Source of the DNA: Mycolicibacterium celeriflavum
Lineage (GTDB): Bacteria > Actinomycetota > Actinomycetes > Mycobacteriales > Mycobacteriaceae
Direction of reading: 5' to 3'
DNA: 64,000 nt
Assembly: GCF_010731795.1 (NCBI RefSeq)
Contig: NZ_AP022591.1
Span: 3,658,001-3,722,000, forward strand
Part shown: in pieces, positions 27,672-38,133 of the stretch
How the letters are laid out: each line of letters opens with the position of its first letter
Position numbering within the stretch: the stretch's first letter is position 1
Notes under the pieces: model-generated
What the model saw: only the letters and a program-made list of their open reading frames with translations
Databases searched by the model: none
Told to the model about the DNA's origin: nothing
Program-made: the position numbers and the translations under genes

Positions 27672-28664
27672 GTGGATGTCGACGCGTTCGTGCTGGCGCA
27701 CCGCCGGACGTGGGACCGGCTCGAACAGCTGGTCAAGCGGCGCCGCCGGCTCACCGGCGCCGAGGTCGACGAGCTCGTCGACCTATACCAACGCGTGTCG
27801 ACGCACCTGTCGATGGTGCGCGCCGCATCCGCCGACCCGGTGGTGGTGGGCCGATTGTCGGGCCTGGTGGCGCAGGCACGCAGCGCGGTTACCAGTGCGC
27901 ACGCACCGCTGTGGCGGGAGTTTGCCCGGTTCTGGAAGGTGTCGTTTCCTGTGGTCGCCTACCGGTCCAGGCGGTGGTGGCTGAGCACGGCCGTCGTATT
28001 CCTCGTGGTCTCCGCGGTCATCGCGTTGTGGGTGTCGGGCAGTCCGGAGGTGCGGGCGTCGATCGGTACGCCGGACGAGCTCGACCAGTTGATCAACAAC
28101 GACTTCGCCTCCTACTACAGCGAAAACCCGGCCGGCTCCTTCGCGCTTCAGGTCTGGGTCAACAACGCCTGGGTTTCGTTGCAATGCCTTGGCTTTGCGA
28201 TCCTGCTCGGCATTCCAATCCCGTATATCCTGTTCCAGAACGCCGCCAACCTCGGCGTGAATGCGGGGTTGATGTTCGGCGCGGGCAAAGGCGACATCTT
28301 CCTCGGTCTCATCACCCCGCACGGCCTGCTCGAACTGACCGCGGTGTTCCTGGCGGCGGGGGCGGGGATGCGGCTGGGCTGGACGGTGATCTCGCCCGGG
28401 GACCGACCGCGCGGGCAGGCGCTCGCCGAACAGGGCCGCGCGATCGGCGCGGTGGCGGGCGGGCTGGTGGCGGTGCTACTGGTGTCTGGCCTCATCGAGG
28501 CGCTCGTGACGCCTTCGCCGCTGCCGACTGCGGCCCGCATAGGCATCGGTGTGGCGGTCGAGATCGCTTTCCTGGCTTACATATTCCACTTCGGACGCCG
28601 AGCCGAGCGGGCCGGCGAAACCGGAGACGTCGAGCACGCGCCCGATGTGGTGCCGACCGGCTAG
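27672..28664 (+). CDS. Stage II sporulation protein M-like (SpoIIM) membrane protein
   Basis: 330 aa from the GTG at 27672, only 29 bp from the divergent RDD start. A soluble helical N-terminus (VDVDAFVLAHRRTWDRLEQL) precedes six or so hydrophobic helices. ASYYSENPAGSFALQVWVNNAWVS and the LGLITPHGLLELTAVFLAAGAGMRLG block are hallmarks of the SpoIIM/DUF95 family. Non-sporulating actinobacteria keep it beside RDD and MoxR-DUF58 genes. Its role there is not established. Its stop overlaps the convergent DUF58 gene in a shared CTAG. Confidence 0.87.
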   Translation: MDVDAFVLAHRRTWDRLEQLVKRRRRLTGAEVDELVDLYQRVSTHLSMVRAASADPVVVGRLSGLVAQARSAVTSAHAPLWREFARFWKVSFPVVAYRSRRWWLSTAVVFLVVSAVIALWVSGSPEVRASIGTPDELDQLINNDFASYYSENPAGSFALQVWVNNAWVSLQCLGFAILLGIPIPYILFQNAANLGVNAGLMFGAGKGDIFLGLITPHGLLELTAVFLAAGAGMRLGWTVISPGDRPRGQALAEQGRAIGAVAGGLVAVLLVSGLIEALVTPSPLPTAARIGIGVAVEIAFLAYIFHFGRRAERAGETGDVEHAPDVVPTG

Positions 28665-29982
28665 AGCCGGCCGCTGGCCTTGAACGCTAGGTAGTGATCC
28701 GCCAACGCGGGTGCGAGCTCCTCGGGCGGGGCGTCGATGACGCCGACACCGCGGCGCCGCAACCGCGATGCGATCGCCCGCCGCTCGTTGCGGGCGCGCT
28801 CGGCTGCTGCGGCGTCGTAGACCTGTGGGGCGTCGGCGCGTCCGGCGGCGAGGACCTCGACCCGGGGGTCGGCGACTGCAGCGAGAATCACCTCGTGGTT
28901 GGCCGTCAGCTGTGGCAGCACGGTCATCAGGCCTTCGTCGAGCGCGGATGCGTTGAGGTCGGTGAGCAACACGACCAGCGCACGCCTGCGGACCCGGCGC
29001 AGCACCGCGGCGACCATTGCGCCGGCGTCGGATTCGATCAGCGCGGCTTCGATGGGCGCCATCGCTCCCACCAGTTGCGCGAGGAGTTCGGTGCGCGAGG
29101 CATTGAACACCGCCGCCCTGGTGACGCGGTCGTGGGCAAGGAAGTCGACGTGGTCACCGGCGCGCGAGGCCAGCGCGGCGAGCAGCAACGCGGCGTCCAT
29201 CGACCAGTCCAACCGTGGCCATCCGGACGGGTCGTTCGCCGTTGGATCCACGCCGACTCGGCCGGCCGACGTGCGGCCGGTGTCGAGCACGATGACCACC
29301 CGTTGATCCCGTTCGGGGCGCCACGTTCGGACCACCACGTCGGCGCGGCGAGCAGAGGCGCGCCAGTCGATCGACCTGACGTCGTCGCCGATGACGTACT
29401 CGCGCAGCGAGTCGAACTCGGTGCCGCGGCCACGGATCAGAACCGGCGTATTGCCTTCGAGTTCACGCAGTTTCGCCAGCCGGGACGGAAGGTGCTTGCG
29501 AGACAGGAACGGCGGCAGGACCCTGATCCGCCACGGCACCCGGTGCGAGCTCTGCCGTCCGGCCAGCCCGAGTGGTCCGATCGCGCGCACGGTGACCAAT
29601 GCCGAGTCCTGGTCGCCCCGGCGCACCGGACGAAGCGTCGTGACGAGCCGAAGGTGTTGGCCGGCAGCCAAATTGATCGAGTGGACACGGGGGTCGGCGC
29701 GCGCGCTCGGCGGCCAGGCATCGCGGACGACGCCCTTGACGCGGCGTGTGCCGGCGTTGTCGACCAGCAGCACGGCGGCCACCTGCTGGCCCAACCGCGC
29801 GGCGGTGTCCCCGGACCGGCGCAGGCGTACGCGCCGGGTGTTGCCGGCCAGGGCGGCGTCGACCGCGATGAGCGCGAGCAAGGCGATCAGCAGCACGACG
29901 AACGTGAGGGCCGGGCGCGGCGAGGCCGCGATCGGCAGGACGCAGACTCCTGCGACCAACCCGGCACGTCCGGTGAGAATCA

Positions 29983-29983
<1 letters not shown>
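28661..29983 (-). CDS. DUF58 domain protein with vWA-like fold
   Basis: 440 aa. Two N-terminal transmembrane helices (about residues 5-45) are followed by a beta domain and the DUF58 signature REYVIGDDVRSIDWRASAR near residue 200. A vWA-like segment begins VVIVLDTGRTSAG, with the D-x-T/S metal-site remnant. DUF58 proteins pair with MoxR AAA+ ATPases as putative chaperone/metal-insertion partners. Its GTG start overlaps the MoxR stop by one base (TAGTG), confirming coupling. It matches Rv3693 in context. Confidence 0.9.
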
Positions 29984-30941
<958 letters not shown>

Positions 30942-30945
<4 letters not shown>

Positions 30946-32111
30946 GAGTGTGCGACCTGCCTTTCGATGTTGTCGAGTTCACGTGCGAGGTTGACCAACT
31001 CGGCGTCGTCACTCGGCGGTGGACCGAACAATGTGTGGGCCACCGACTGCGGTTGGACGCCACAGTGGGCAGAAACCGCTTGGACGACCGCGGCCGGGTC
31101 GGTGTTGACGCCGAGGCCGAGGCGGGGCTGCATCCGCTGCAGCGCGGCGGTGCGTAGCGCGGCGGCGGCGCTGTCGCGGGCACGCCGCGAGCGGTACAGG
31201 CGGCCACGTCCCTCCACGGTTTCGGAGGCCCGGACCACCACGGGGAGACGTTCGGCCACGAGTGGGCCGATGCGCCGGACCTTCCAGGCGGCCAGCAACA
31301 CAACCACCGCGACGAGCTGCCAGATGATCCACTTCACCTGCTCGGGCGCGAGGTCGAAAAGCGTTGCACCGCCGTCGGATTCGCCCTCGGTGAACTGCGG
31401 GTCATACCAGATCATCCGCTGATGCGTGCCCGTGAGGTTCATGGCCAGCGCGGCGTTACCCTCCTCGACCAACCCGCCGTTCGTCATGAATTCGGAGTTG
31501 CCGACCACCGTGACGTCGCGGCCATCGGCGGTGTACCGGACCAGCGCGCCGTCGTAGCAGCGCGTCAGGTTCGTGTCGTCCTCTGCTGCGTCGTAGGAGT
31601 CACTGACTCCGAACTGCACCGCCCCGGCACGGGTCGCCTCGCGTAGATCGCAGTCCGGCCGCTCACCGGCGCCGAAGGTGGTTGCCCCGCTCGCCTTGAT
31701 CGCGGGCGCCAGCACTTCCCGGGTGCGCGAGATCGGTTGCACGAGAAGACGGTCACCGGGCAACGTGGACAACCGGCGGAGTGCTGCGCGGTCGACGAGG
31801 TGATAGGTCTGCACCACCACCAGTAGGGCGTCGGGGCCGGCGGCCGCCTCGACCGCGGCCACATCAGGTGCCTCGATGACGTCGACACCGTGCTCGCGCA
31901 GCAGCGTCATCAGTGCCCGTGTGCCGTCCGGCGAAGTGGAGTCCGGATCCATGCGCCCGCCTGGCCGGGGTGCGGTCAGGTAGGCGGTCAGCGTCGCGAA
32001 TGCGACGATGACGGCCAGCGCCAGCAGAACCCACCGGGCACCGCGCCACCGCTGGCCGATCGTCGGTTCCGTGGCGGTGCCGCGCCCGCCCGCGGTCGCT
32101 TCGACGGTCAC
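30942..32111 (-). CDS. DUF4350 domain membrane protein
   Basis: 389 aa from the GTG at 32111, which overlaps the previous stop (GTGA). A TTG at 32126 is less likely. It has one transmembrane helix near the N-terminus (VLLALAVIVAFATLTAYLTA), an extracytoplasmic DUF4350 domain (about 50-250, with STSPDGTRALMTLLREHGV) and a second helix (WIIWQLVAVVVLLAAWKV), then a cytoplasmic tail. DUF4350 proteins occur only with MoxR/DUF58/DUF4129 neighbours and may form a membrane complex with them. The function is unknown. Confidence 0.85.
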
Positions 32112-32761
32112 CGGATCTCCGCCCAACCATCGGATGCGGCTGGCGTGGCGGCAGCCGTCGCGGCCACCGGTGATCGCGACCTCAGGTGGTCGTCGAGGCC
32201 CGCGATCAGCGCGTAGGCGTCCTCGGTGCCCGGTCGCTCGCCGTAGGTGACGTCGTTGAAAGCCGTTGCGGCGGACCCTAGTTCGCCGGCGAGGTGCGGC
32301 AGCCGCCCACCTGCGTCACGCGCGAGCTCGGTGGCGGTGCGGCCGGGCACCGGATCGAGCACACCGGTTTCCTCCAATTGACGGGCGACGGCGCGCAGCC
32401 GGTGCCGGATCGCCGCCGCCCAGTCCGCTGCAGCGGCAGACCGCTCGGCTGCGGCCCGGTGCTGTGCCGCGGTCAGCTCGCGGCTGCCGAACAACGACGC
32501 GCCGCGGCCACGGCTGGTCCGCATCGACCGTCGCGCAATCCGGAACGCCACGACCACCGCCACCGCGAGCAGGATCAGCAGCACCGTGACCGTCACCCAG
32601 CCCCCGGGCACCGATGCGCCCTCCACCGCCAATCGGTACAGCAGATCCTCGATCCAGTCGATGGCCCGCTCGGAGAGAGACCCCTTGGGGTAGATCGGCT
32701 TTGCGAGTTCGCGTTGCGCAGCCTCGTGCGCGGCATCGCTGTCGATGTTTATCGTCGGCAC
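32108..32761 (-). CDS. DUF4129 domain membrane protein
   Basis: 217 aa from the GTG at 32761. A short extracytoplasmic N-terminus (MPTINIDSDAAHEAAQREL) is followed by one transmembrane helix (about 55-75), then a cytoplasmic helical DUF4129 domain with AADWAAAIRHRLRAVARQLEE and the GRTATELARDA motif. In actinobacteria this domain accompanies MoxR-DUF58-DUF4350, as in Rv3690. It begins 1 bp after the stop of the upstream membrane protein gene, so the four genes form one tightly packed operon. Confidence 0.83.
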   Translation of the reverse strand: MPTINIDSDAAHEAAQRELAKPIYPKGSLSERAIDWIEDLLYRLAVEGASVPGGWVTVTVLLILLAVAVVVAFRIARRSMRTSRGRGASLFGSRELTAAQHRAAAERSAAAADWAAAIRHRLRAVARQLEETGVLDPVPGRTATELARDAGGRLPHLAGELGSAATAFNDVTYGERPGTEDAYALIAGLDDHLRSRSPVAATAAATPAASDGWAEIR

Positions 32762-32762
32762 G

Positions 32763-33917
32763 TCAGCTCTGGCGAGTCAGCCACAGATGGTCGGTGGAGT
32801 CGGACGGGGCGGCGGGGCCGTACCCGGCGCCGGTCTGCAGGACGAGATCGAAGGCCTCTCTGCGAATCCGGGCGTCGGTGTACTGCAGCACCACCACACC
32901 CGCGCTGAACGGTGCGGTGATGATCTGACCGATCGCGCCGCCAACCGTCAACAGGATCAGCGCGAGCATCGCGGCGGCCGTCGTCGTTGCCGCCATCAGC
33001 ACGATCTGCCCGCCGAGACTGAACGGGAATGCGACAGCACCCGCGACGAGCTGGGCGACGATCACTGCCAGCAGCCGAATACCCAACACCCGCCAGAAGT
33101 CTCGTCTGACCAACGCGAATGACCGCTGGACGGCGGCGACGATGCCGAGGCGCTCGAGCACGATGATGACCGGTGCGAACGTCAGCATCGTGCCCAGGAA
33201 CACGAGACCGGCAATCAACGCGAATGCCAACGGGATTCCGATGACCACGGCCGCGGCGCCGCCTGCCGCGACAGCTATCCAGATGATGAGGCCGACGACC
33301 GCGGCGATCAGCAGCACTGCGCCGATCATCTCGAGGACCGTGAATCCGATCAGCGCCCAGAGCCGGCCCCGAAGTCGTTGCCACGCTTCCCCGATCGTGA
33401 TCCCCGAGCCGAACACGGCCCTGCCGACGACGACGGTGAGCAACCCGCTGAGCAGGATCGACGCCAGTCCGGTCGCCACCGATCCGGCCAGGCTCGACAT
33501 CATGGAGCCGAGCAGCACGCCTGTCGACACCTCTTCTTCGCCGCTGAGCGTCGGCACCAGCTGACCGCCGAAGGCCAGCGGGCCGACGGACAGGATCAAC
33601 GCGAGGATCTGCGTGATCACCACGACGATGGTGGTCAGGCCGAGCGTCGCTTTCGGGTTCGCCCTGATGTAGCCGACCGCGCCGTTGAAGATGTCGGACA
33701 GGCTCAGCGGCCGCAGGGGGATGACCCCGGGCTTCAGCGCGGGCGGCCCGTAGCCGGGCGGTGCGTAGGCCGGCGGCTGGTAGCCGGGCTGCGGCCAGTA
33801 CCCCGGTGGAGGCCCGTAGCCAGGCGGGGGCCCGTAGCCAGGCGGTGGATAGCCAGGTGGTGGGTAGCCCGGCGGCGGCGGACCTGCGGAACCGGACCCG
33901 CCTGCGTCGGTGCTCAT
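32763..33917 (-). CDS. Multi-pass membrane protein with Pro-Gly-Tyr repeat N-terminus
   Basis: About 384 aa from the ATG at 33917. An ATG at 33926 adds three residues. Residues 12-59 form a disordered PPGY repeat. Then come a short helix (PLRPLSLSDIFNGAVGYIRANPKATLG) and six or so hydrophobic helices, resembling the glycerophosphoryl-diester-phosphodiesterase membrane-domain type. It is the first gene of the MoxR operon and the equivalent of Rv3689. PPGY repeats in actinobacterial membrane proteins may mediate protein association. No enzymatic motif is seen. Confidence 0.8.
   Translation of the reverse strand: MSTDAGGSGSAGPPPPGYPPPGYPPPGYGPPPGYGPPPGYWPQPGYQPPAYAPPGYGPPALKPGVIPLRPLSLSDIFNGAVGYIRANPKATLGLTTIVVVITQILALILSVGPLAFGGQLVPTLSGEEEVSTGVLLGSMMSSLAGSVATGLASILLSGLLTVVVGRAVFGSGITIGEAWQRLRGRLWALIGFTVLEMIGAVLLIAAVVGLIIWIAVAAGGAAAVVIGIPLAFALIAGLVFLGTMLTFAPVIIVLERLGIVAAVQRSFALVRRDFWRVLGIRLLAVIVAQLVAGAVAFPFSLGGQIVLMAATTTAAAMLALILLTVGGAIGQIITAPFSAGVVVLQYTDARIRREAFDLVLQTGAGYGPAAPSDSTDHLWLTRQS
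33741..33884 (-). repeat. Coding repeat: PPGY units
   Basis: Imperfect tandem 15-21 bp units encode repeated (P)PPGY/PPPGYG and variants (WPQPGY, YAPPGY) within the membrane protein at 32763-33917. Unit length varies, so copy number may differ between strains. Confidence 0.75.
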
Positions 33918-33999
33918 GGCCACCATCCTGTCGAGGGCGATGCGAATTGACAACGTCGTCGCGCGGCCGCGCCGGACTTCCGCGGCGTAGTTTTGGCTC

Positions 34000-34464
34000 A
34001 TGGCGGAACTCAAGGACCGGTTGCGGGCCGACCTGACGGCGGCGATGAAATCCCAGGACAAGCTGCGCACCGCGACGTTGCGGATGCTGCTCGCCGCGAT
34101 CCGCACCGAGGAGGTCTCCGGCAAACAGTCGCGCGAGCTGACCGACGCCGAAGTGCTCAAAGTCCTCGCCAGGGAGTCGAAGAAGCGCGGCGAGTCCGCC
34201 GAGATCTACACCCAGAACGGCCGCGGTGAGCTGGCCGCCAACGAGCACGCCGAGGCCCGCATCATCGACGAGTACCTGCCGACGCCGCTGACCGAAGCCG
34301 AGCTGGCCGATGTCGCCGACACGGCGATCGCACAGGTGGCCGAGCAGATCGGTGAGCGGCCTGGCTCCAAGCAGATGGGTCTGGTGATGAAGGCCGCCAC
34401 GGCGATCGCGGCCGGCAAGGCCGACGGCGCGCGGCTCTCAGCGGCGGTGAAGTCCAGGCTGTAG
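34000..34464 (+). CDS. GatB/YqeY domain protein
   Basis: 154 aa soluble helical protein. The GatB/YqeY family is recognisable from LKDRLRADLTAAMKSQDKLR, LRMLLAAIRTEEV and YLPTPLTEAEL, plus the C-terminal GLVMKAATAIAAGKADGARLS. It resembles the tRNA-binding tail of the GatB amidotransferase subunit but lacks a catalytic domain. A role in tRNA or translation is suspected. It is divergent from the membrane-protein operon, as Rv3688c is from Rv3689. Confidence 0.92.
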   Translation: MAELKDRLRADLTAAMKSQDKLRTATLRMLLAAIRTEEVSGKQSRELTDAEVLKVLARESKKRGESAEIYTQNGRGELAANEHAEARIIDEYLPTPLTEAELADVADTAIAQVAEQIGERPGSKQMGLVMKAATAIAAGKADGARLSAAVKSRL

Positions 34465-34525
34465 GCACCGCGAGGGACGAGCTGATCGCCGTTTTCGGGG
34501 GGTGGGGCCCGGGTACTCCCGACCC

Positions 34526-35512
34526 ATGACGCGGTTCGGCTACACCTTGATGACAGAGCAGAGCGGGCCAAAAGAGCTTGTCCATTATGCGGTTTCGGCG
34601 GAACGCGAAGGGTTCGACTTCGAGGTGTCCTCCGATCACTACTTCCCGTGGTTGTCGGCGCAGGGGCATGCGCCGTACGCGTGGTCGGTGCTGGGGGGCG
34701 TCGCTCACGCCACCGAGCGGGTCGAGCTGTTCACCTACGTCACCTGCCCGACGATGCGCTACCACCCCGCGGTCGTCGCGCAGAAGGCCGCCACCATGCA
34801 GATCCTCGCCGATGGCCGCTTCACCCTGGGGTTGGGCAGCGGCGAGAATCTCAACGAGCACGTCGTCGGCAAGCGCTGGCCCACGGTGGCACGGCGCCAG
34901 GACATGCTGCGCGAAGCGATCCAGATCATCCGGGAGTTGTTCACCGGCGAACTCGTCGACTGGAAAGGCGAGTATTTCGAGGTCGACTCCGCCCGGTTGT
35001 GGGACCTCCCGCAGATGCCGGTCGCCATCGCCACCGCCGTTTCCGGTGAGCGGTCGGTCGAGACGTTCGCACCGCTGTCGGATCACCTGATAGCGACTGA
35101 GCCGAACAAGGATCTCGTCGATGCCTGGCACGACGCCAGGCGCGCGACCGGACTTCCGGGCGACGTACGCGTCGTCGGTCAGATCCCGATCTGCTGGGAC
35201 ACGGACAAAGAAGCGGCGGTGCGACGCGCTCACGATCAGTTCCGCTGGTTCGCCGGCGGGTGGACGGTGAACTCCGACCTCCCGACGACAGCCGGTTTCG
35301 ATGGCGCAACTCAGTACGTGCGTCCCGAGGACGTCGCGCAATCCATCCCCTGCGGGCCCGATCTCGATGCGATCGTCGAAGCGGTCAGCAAGTACTGGGA
35401 AGCCGGCTTCACCGACATCGCGCTCGTCCAGATCGGCGACGAGGGTCAGGAGCAGTTCCTCAAGGAGGCGGCAGCGCCGCTGCTCGACAAGTTGCGCACC
35501 GCAGCGAGCTGA
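34526..35512 (+). CDS. F420-dependent LLM-class oxidoreductase (FGD-like, TIGR03557 type)
   Basis: 328 aa from the ATG at 34526 (MTRFGYTLMTEQSGPKELVH). Luciferase-like TIM barrel with FEVSSDHYFPWL, the F420-binding FTLGLGSGENLNEHVVG region and RRQDMLREAIQIIRELF, as in F420-dependent glucose-6-phosphate dehydrogenase relatives. The probable reaction is hydride transfer between F420 and an alcohol or aldehyde. The substrate is unknown. The ribosome site is weak. It is followed by the Mn-catalase gene. Confidence 0.87.
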   Translation: MTRFGYTLMTEQSGPKELVHYAVSAEREGFDFEVSSDHYFPWLSAQGHAPYAWSVLGGVAHATERVELFTYVTCPTMRYHPAVVAQKAATMQILADGRFTLGLGSGENLNEHVVGKRWPTVARRQDMLREAIQIIRELFTGELVDWKGEYFEVDSARLWDLPQMPVAIATAVSGERSVETFAPLSDHLIATEPNKDLVDAWHDARRATGLPGDVRVVGQIPICWDTDKEAAVRRAHDQFRWFAGGWTVNSDLPTTAGFDGATQYVRPEDVAQSIPCGPDLDAIVEAVSKYWEAGFTDIALVQIGDEGQEQFLKEAAAPLLDKLRTAAS

Positions 35513-35582
35513 ATCCGCGTTTGGTGTCCGCCCTCCCGGGTATCCCGCGCCGATCCGCCAACCACACAGCCCGGGAGGCTCA

Positions 35583-36476
35583 ATGTTCATTCACAACAAG
35601 GATCTTCAATTCGAGGTACGCGTCGAGCGGCCGGACCCGCGGTTCGCCAGTTTGCTGCAGGAGCAATTCGGCGGCGCCAACGGCGAATTGAAGGCCGCCA
35701 TGCAGTACTTCACCCAGGCGTTTGTGCTGCGTCAGAAGAACCCGAAGATGTACGACCTGTTCATGGACATCGCGACCGAGGAGTTCAGCCACCTCGAGAT
35801 GGTCGGTTCGATGATCACCATGCTGCTCGACGGCCTCAACGACGATCTGAAGATGGCCAACGAACGGTGCGACTGGATGCCCGCGGTCGGCACCAAGGGC
35901 GGTCGCGACGACATCATCCACAGCGTCGCCGTCAATCCGTTGTACTTCGCGCTCACCGGCGGCGGACCGGACGTCAAGGACTCCGCCGGCGTGCCGTGGC
36001 AGGGCACGTTCGTCAACGCCAACGGTGATCCGACCGTCGACCTGCGCAGCAACCTGGCGGCCGAGTCGCGGGCCAAGATCGTCTACGAGTACCTCAAACA
36101 GTTCACCGACGACCCCGGAGTGCAGGACACGTTGACGTTCCTGATGACCAGGGAAGTGGCGCACTTCCAGCAGTTCACCGCCGCCCTCAACGAGCTACCG
36201 GTGAACTTCCCGCCCGGACAACTCCCCGGGGACGATCGCTTCCAGAACGTGGCGTTCAACATGTCCAACGGGCAGGGTTCGGTCCGAGGTCCGTGGAACG
36301 AAGGCCAGGGACCGTGGCCCGAGGGCATGGAATGGGAGTACGTCGAGAAGCCCAGCCAACAGTGGCTCGGCACCGACAAGCGGGAGAACAAGGGCGCCCA
36401 GAAGTCTCCGGACGGGCAGCCCGCCGTGCAGAGCGAGAAGCCGTTCACTCACGAACAACACACGGCGACAAGCTGA
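35583..36476 (+). CDS. Manganese catalase
   Basis: 297 aa from the ATG at 35583, with GGGAGG just upstream. Dimanganese enzyme dismutating hydrogen peroxide, independent of heme. Ferritin-like helices carry the ligands Glu35 (NGELKAAMQY), Glu67 and His70 (ATEEFSHLEMV) and, in the second half, Glu/His of TREVAHFQQF. The C-terminus (about 240-297) is a polar, Pro/Gly-rich tail. It is a second catalase in this window besides the heme enzyme at 7851. The neighbours (hemerythrin, small charged protein) suggest a stationary-phase or desiccation-stress group. Confidence 0.93.
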   Translation: MFIHNKDLQFEVRVERPDPRFASLLQEQFGGANGELKAAMQYFTQAFVLRQKNPKMYDLFMDIATEEFSHLEMVGSMITMLLDGLNDDLKMANERCDWMPAVGTKGGRDDIIHSVAVNPLYFALTGGGPDVKDSAGVPWQGTFVNANGDPTVDLRSNLAAESRAKIVYEYLKQFTDDPGVQDTLTFLMTREVAHFQQFTAALNELPVNFPPGQLPGDDRFQNVAFNMSNGQGSVRGPWNEGQGPWPEGMEWEYVEKPSQQWLGTDKRENKGAQKSPDGQPAVQSEKPFTHEQHTATS

Positions 36477-36493
36477 TTCGCTGCCCGGTGCGG

Positions 36494-37072
36494 TCAGTGT
36501 TGCTGCGGATCCGGCGGATTGTCGGCGTCGCGGCCACTGACCGCACCGCGCACATGGTCCACCGTCGCGGCGCCGAGCCCTATCGTCTTCTGCACAAGTG
36601 AACTCGGCGGGGTGTCGGGATGCGGTCGCGTCGGGGCGACCTTCTTCGCGGCCTCGAGCTGCTCGCCGATCTTTTCGCGGTCCTCCGGACTCACGGCTGC
36701 CTCGAACGCGGGCCACACCACGTCCTGCTCGTAGAGAATGTGCTCGCGGCCGACCTTGACGAACTCGGCGAGCGCGTCGTGGTACTCCGGATCGCCCGGC
36801 TCCTTGTCTTCGAGCGTCTGAAGCAGTTTCTTGCCTGCCTGCTCCTGGGCGATAGCTTCGTCGGCGAGCCCGTCGCCGATCGCATCGCGCACCGCGGGCC
36901 AGAAGAACTGCTGCTCGATCGCCTCGTGCTGGGACTCCGCGATGATCAGGTTCGTCACCATGGTGCGCAATCCGCTGACCTCGGCACCGGTTCCCGACGG
37001 CGCACCGTCGAGAACTTCGAGCATGCCGAGCACGCTCTTGTGATCGTCACGAAGGAATGTCAAGGCGTCCAT
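36494..37072 (-). CDS. Hemerythrin (HHE) domain protein
   Basis: 192 aa from the ATG at 37072, with GGAAGG upstream. The diiron-binding His/Glu pattern is visible: LRDDHKSVLGML (His11), ESQHEAIEQQFFWP, and VGREHILYEQDVVWP, spaced as in bacterial HHE four-helix bundles. The last about 45 residues are a linker and a short segment ending DADNPPDPQQH. Such proteins sense or handle oxygen, NO, peroxide or iron in actinobacteria. It converges on the Mn-catalase gene with a 17 bp gap. Confidence 0.88.
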   Translation of the reverse strand: MDALTFLRDDHKSVLGMLEVLDGAPSGTGAEVSGLRTMVTNLIIAESQHEAIEQQFFWPAVRDAIGDGLADEAIAQEQAGKKLLQTLEDKEPGDPEYHDALAEFVKVGREHILYEQDVVWPAFEAAVSPEDREKIGEQLEAAKKVAPTRPHPDTPPSSLVQKTIGLGAATVDHVRGAVSGRDADNPPDPQQH

Positions 37073-37174
37073 GTGTGCTGGCCTTCCGGCTCGACAGTGC
37101 GCTGCGCATACCCGGGCGCGCGAGGTTGAAACGCCGGTCCTTCGGGTAGCTGATTGAAAGAGGAAAGGACCGAT

Positions 37175-37336
37175 ATGCCCACCGGTAAAGGGATTTACGA
37201 CGACGACGACTCCGAGCAGCGGGACAAGCGCAAAGCGCAACGTACCGGGCCGCAGGACGAGGGCCGCGAGGGCGGCATGGCGACCCGGGAGAACGCGCCC
37301 GACGTCGCTGAGTCCGGCGGGGAGCCTACGGCCTGA
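37175..37336 (+). CDS. Small highly charged protein (53 aa)
   Basis: ATG at 37175 with AGGAAAGGA ahead of it. The protein (MPTGKGIYDDDDSEQRDKRK ... ENAPDVAESGGEPTA) is rich in Asp, Glu, Lys, Arg and Gly and has almost no hydrophobic residues, so it is probably disordered. Similar short hydrophilic proteins are common in actinobacterial stress regulons, but I do not recognise a named family. It is divergent from the hemerythrin gene and ends one base before the convergent gene's stop. Confidence 0.65.
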   Translation: MPTGKGIYDDDDSEQRDKRKAQRTGPQDEGREGGMATRENAPDVAESGGEPTA

Positions 37337-38008
37337 TCATTCGGCGTCGCGGCCCTGCCTGCTGCGCTTGTAGGCCGACCGCCGGAAGTCGCCGAGCCAA
37401 CGCGGCACGAGTTCCACCTCGGGGTTGCTGTGCAGGGCCGGGTCGAATGCGATGTCGTCACAGCTAGGGTCGACGTGGCGAAGCGTGAGCCGGGCCAACG
37501 GGCGAAAGGCTCCGGTGCCCGACGCCTGCTCGACGGTGAACGTGATTCCGGTTGAGGTGATCTGCTTCTCGACCGCATCCAACGACAGCCCCGGTGCGTC
37601 GATGCGGGTCACCAGTCGGGCCCGCACCCACCACAGGCCGTCGTGATAGCGAAGCGGCATCAGGCTGGAGAAGGTCGCGCCGGACCACGATGCCGCCGGC
37701 GCGAGCCCGATGCGAGTGCCGGCGAGCGTCGACGCCAACAGCACGTCCCACGGGCTGCAGGAGCGCAGGTCGGGCGGTGGCGGTATTCGCCATGCCAGCC
37801 CGGCGACGTCGGGGGTCGCGCCGGGCAGGCCCACCCCTTTGGACACCCGCGCGATGACGTCACAGGAGTTCATCGGCAGCCCCTCGCCCTCCGGGGCGAT
37901 GCGTTCGAGAATCCCCTCGGCCATCACCCCGGACGGATGGAACAGCCGGCGGTGGCGCAGCGCGGCGCCGAAGCGGATGGGCAACGAGGCGATATCGGAG
38001 GCTCGCAC
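37337..38008 (-). CDS. Uncharacterised protein, possibly distant catalase-like fold
   Basis: 223 aa from a GTG at 38008. The N-terminus (RFGAALRHRRLFHPSGVMAEGILERI) and the CDVIARVSKGVGLPGATPDVAGLAWRI block recall a family of small heme-catalase-like proteins (R-x-F-H-P-x-G-V, then A-R-x-S-x-G-x-G-L-P). The normal catalase catalytic His-Asn pair and heme Tyr are not evident. I cannot assign a function. It is one base from the end of the small charged protein gene. Its location among catalase, hemerythrin and iron proteins makes a redox role worth testing. Confidence 0.6.
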   Translation of the reverse strand: MRASDIASLPIRFGAALRHRRLFHPSGVMAEGILERIAPEGEGLPMNSCDVIARVSKGVGLPGATPDVAGLAWRIPPPPDLRSCSPWDVLLASTLAGTRIGLAPAASWSGATFSSLMPLRYHDGLWWVRARLVTRIDAPGLSLDAVEKQITSTGITFTVEQASGTGAFRPLARLTLRHVDPSCDDIAFDPALHSNPEVELVPRWLGDFRRSAYKRSRQGRDAE

Positions 38009-38133
38009 GGTAGTCGGGTGCCCGAACGGTGGCGCGGCAAAACGGTGGCCGACGTTTCAACAGGGCTGGGACCGGGCATTAATTCCGGCAGTGCTGCAGC
38101 GCAGCAGCAGATGGACCCTGTCGAAAGGCCGAT

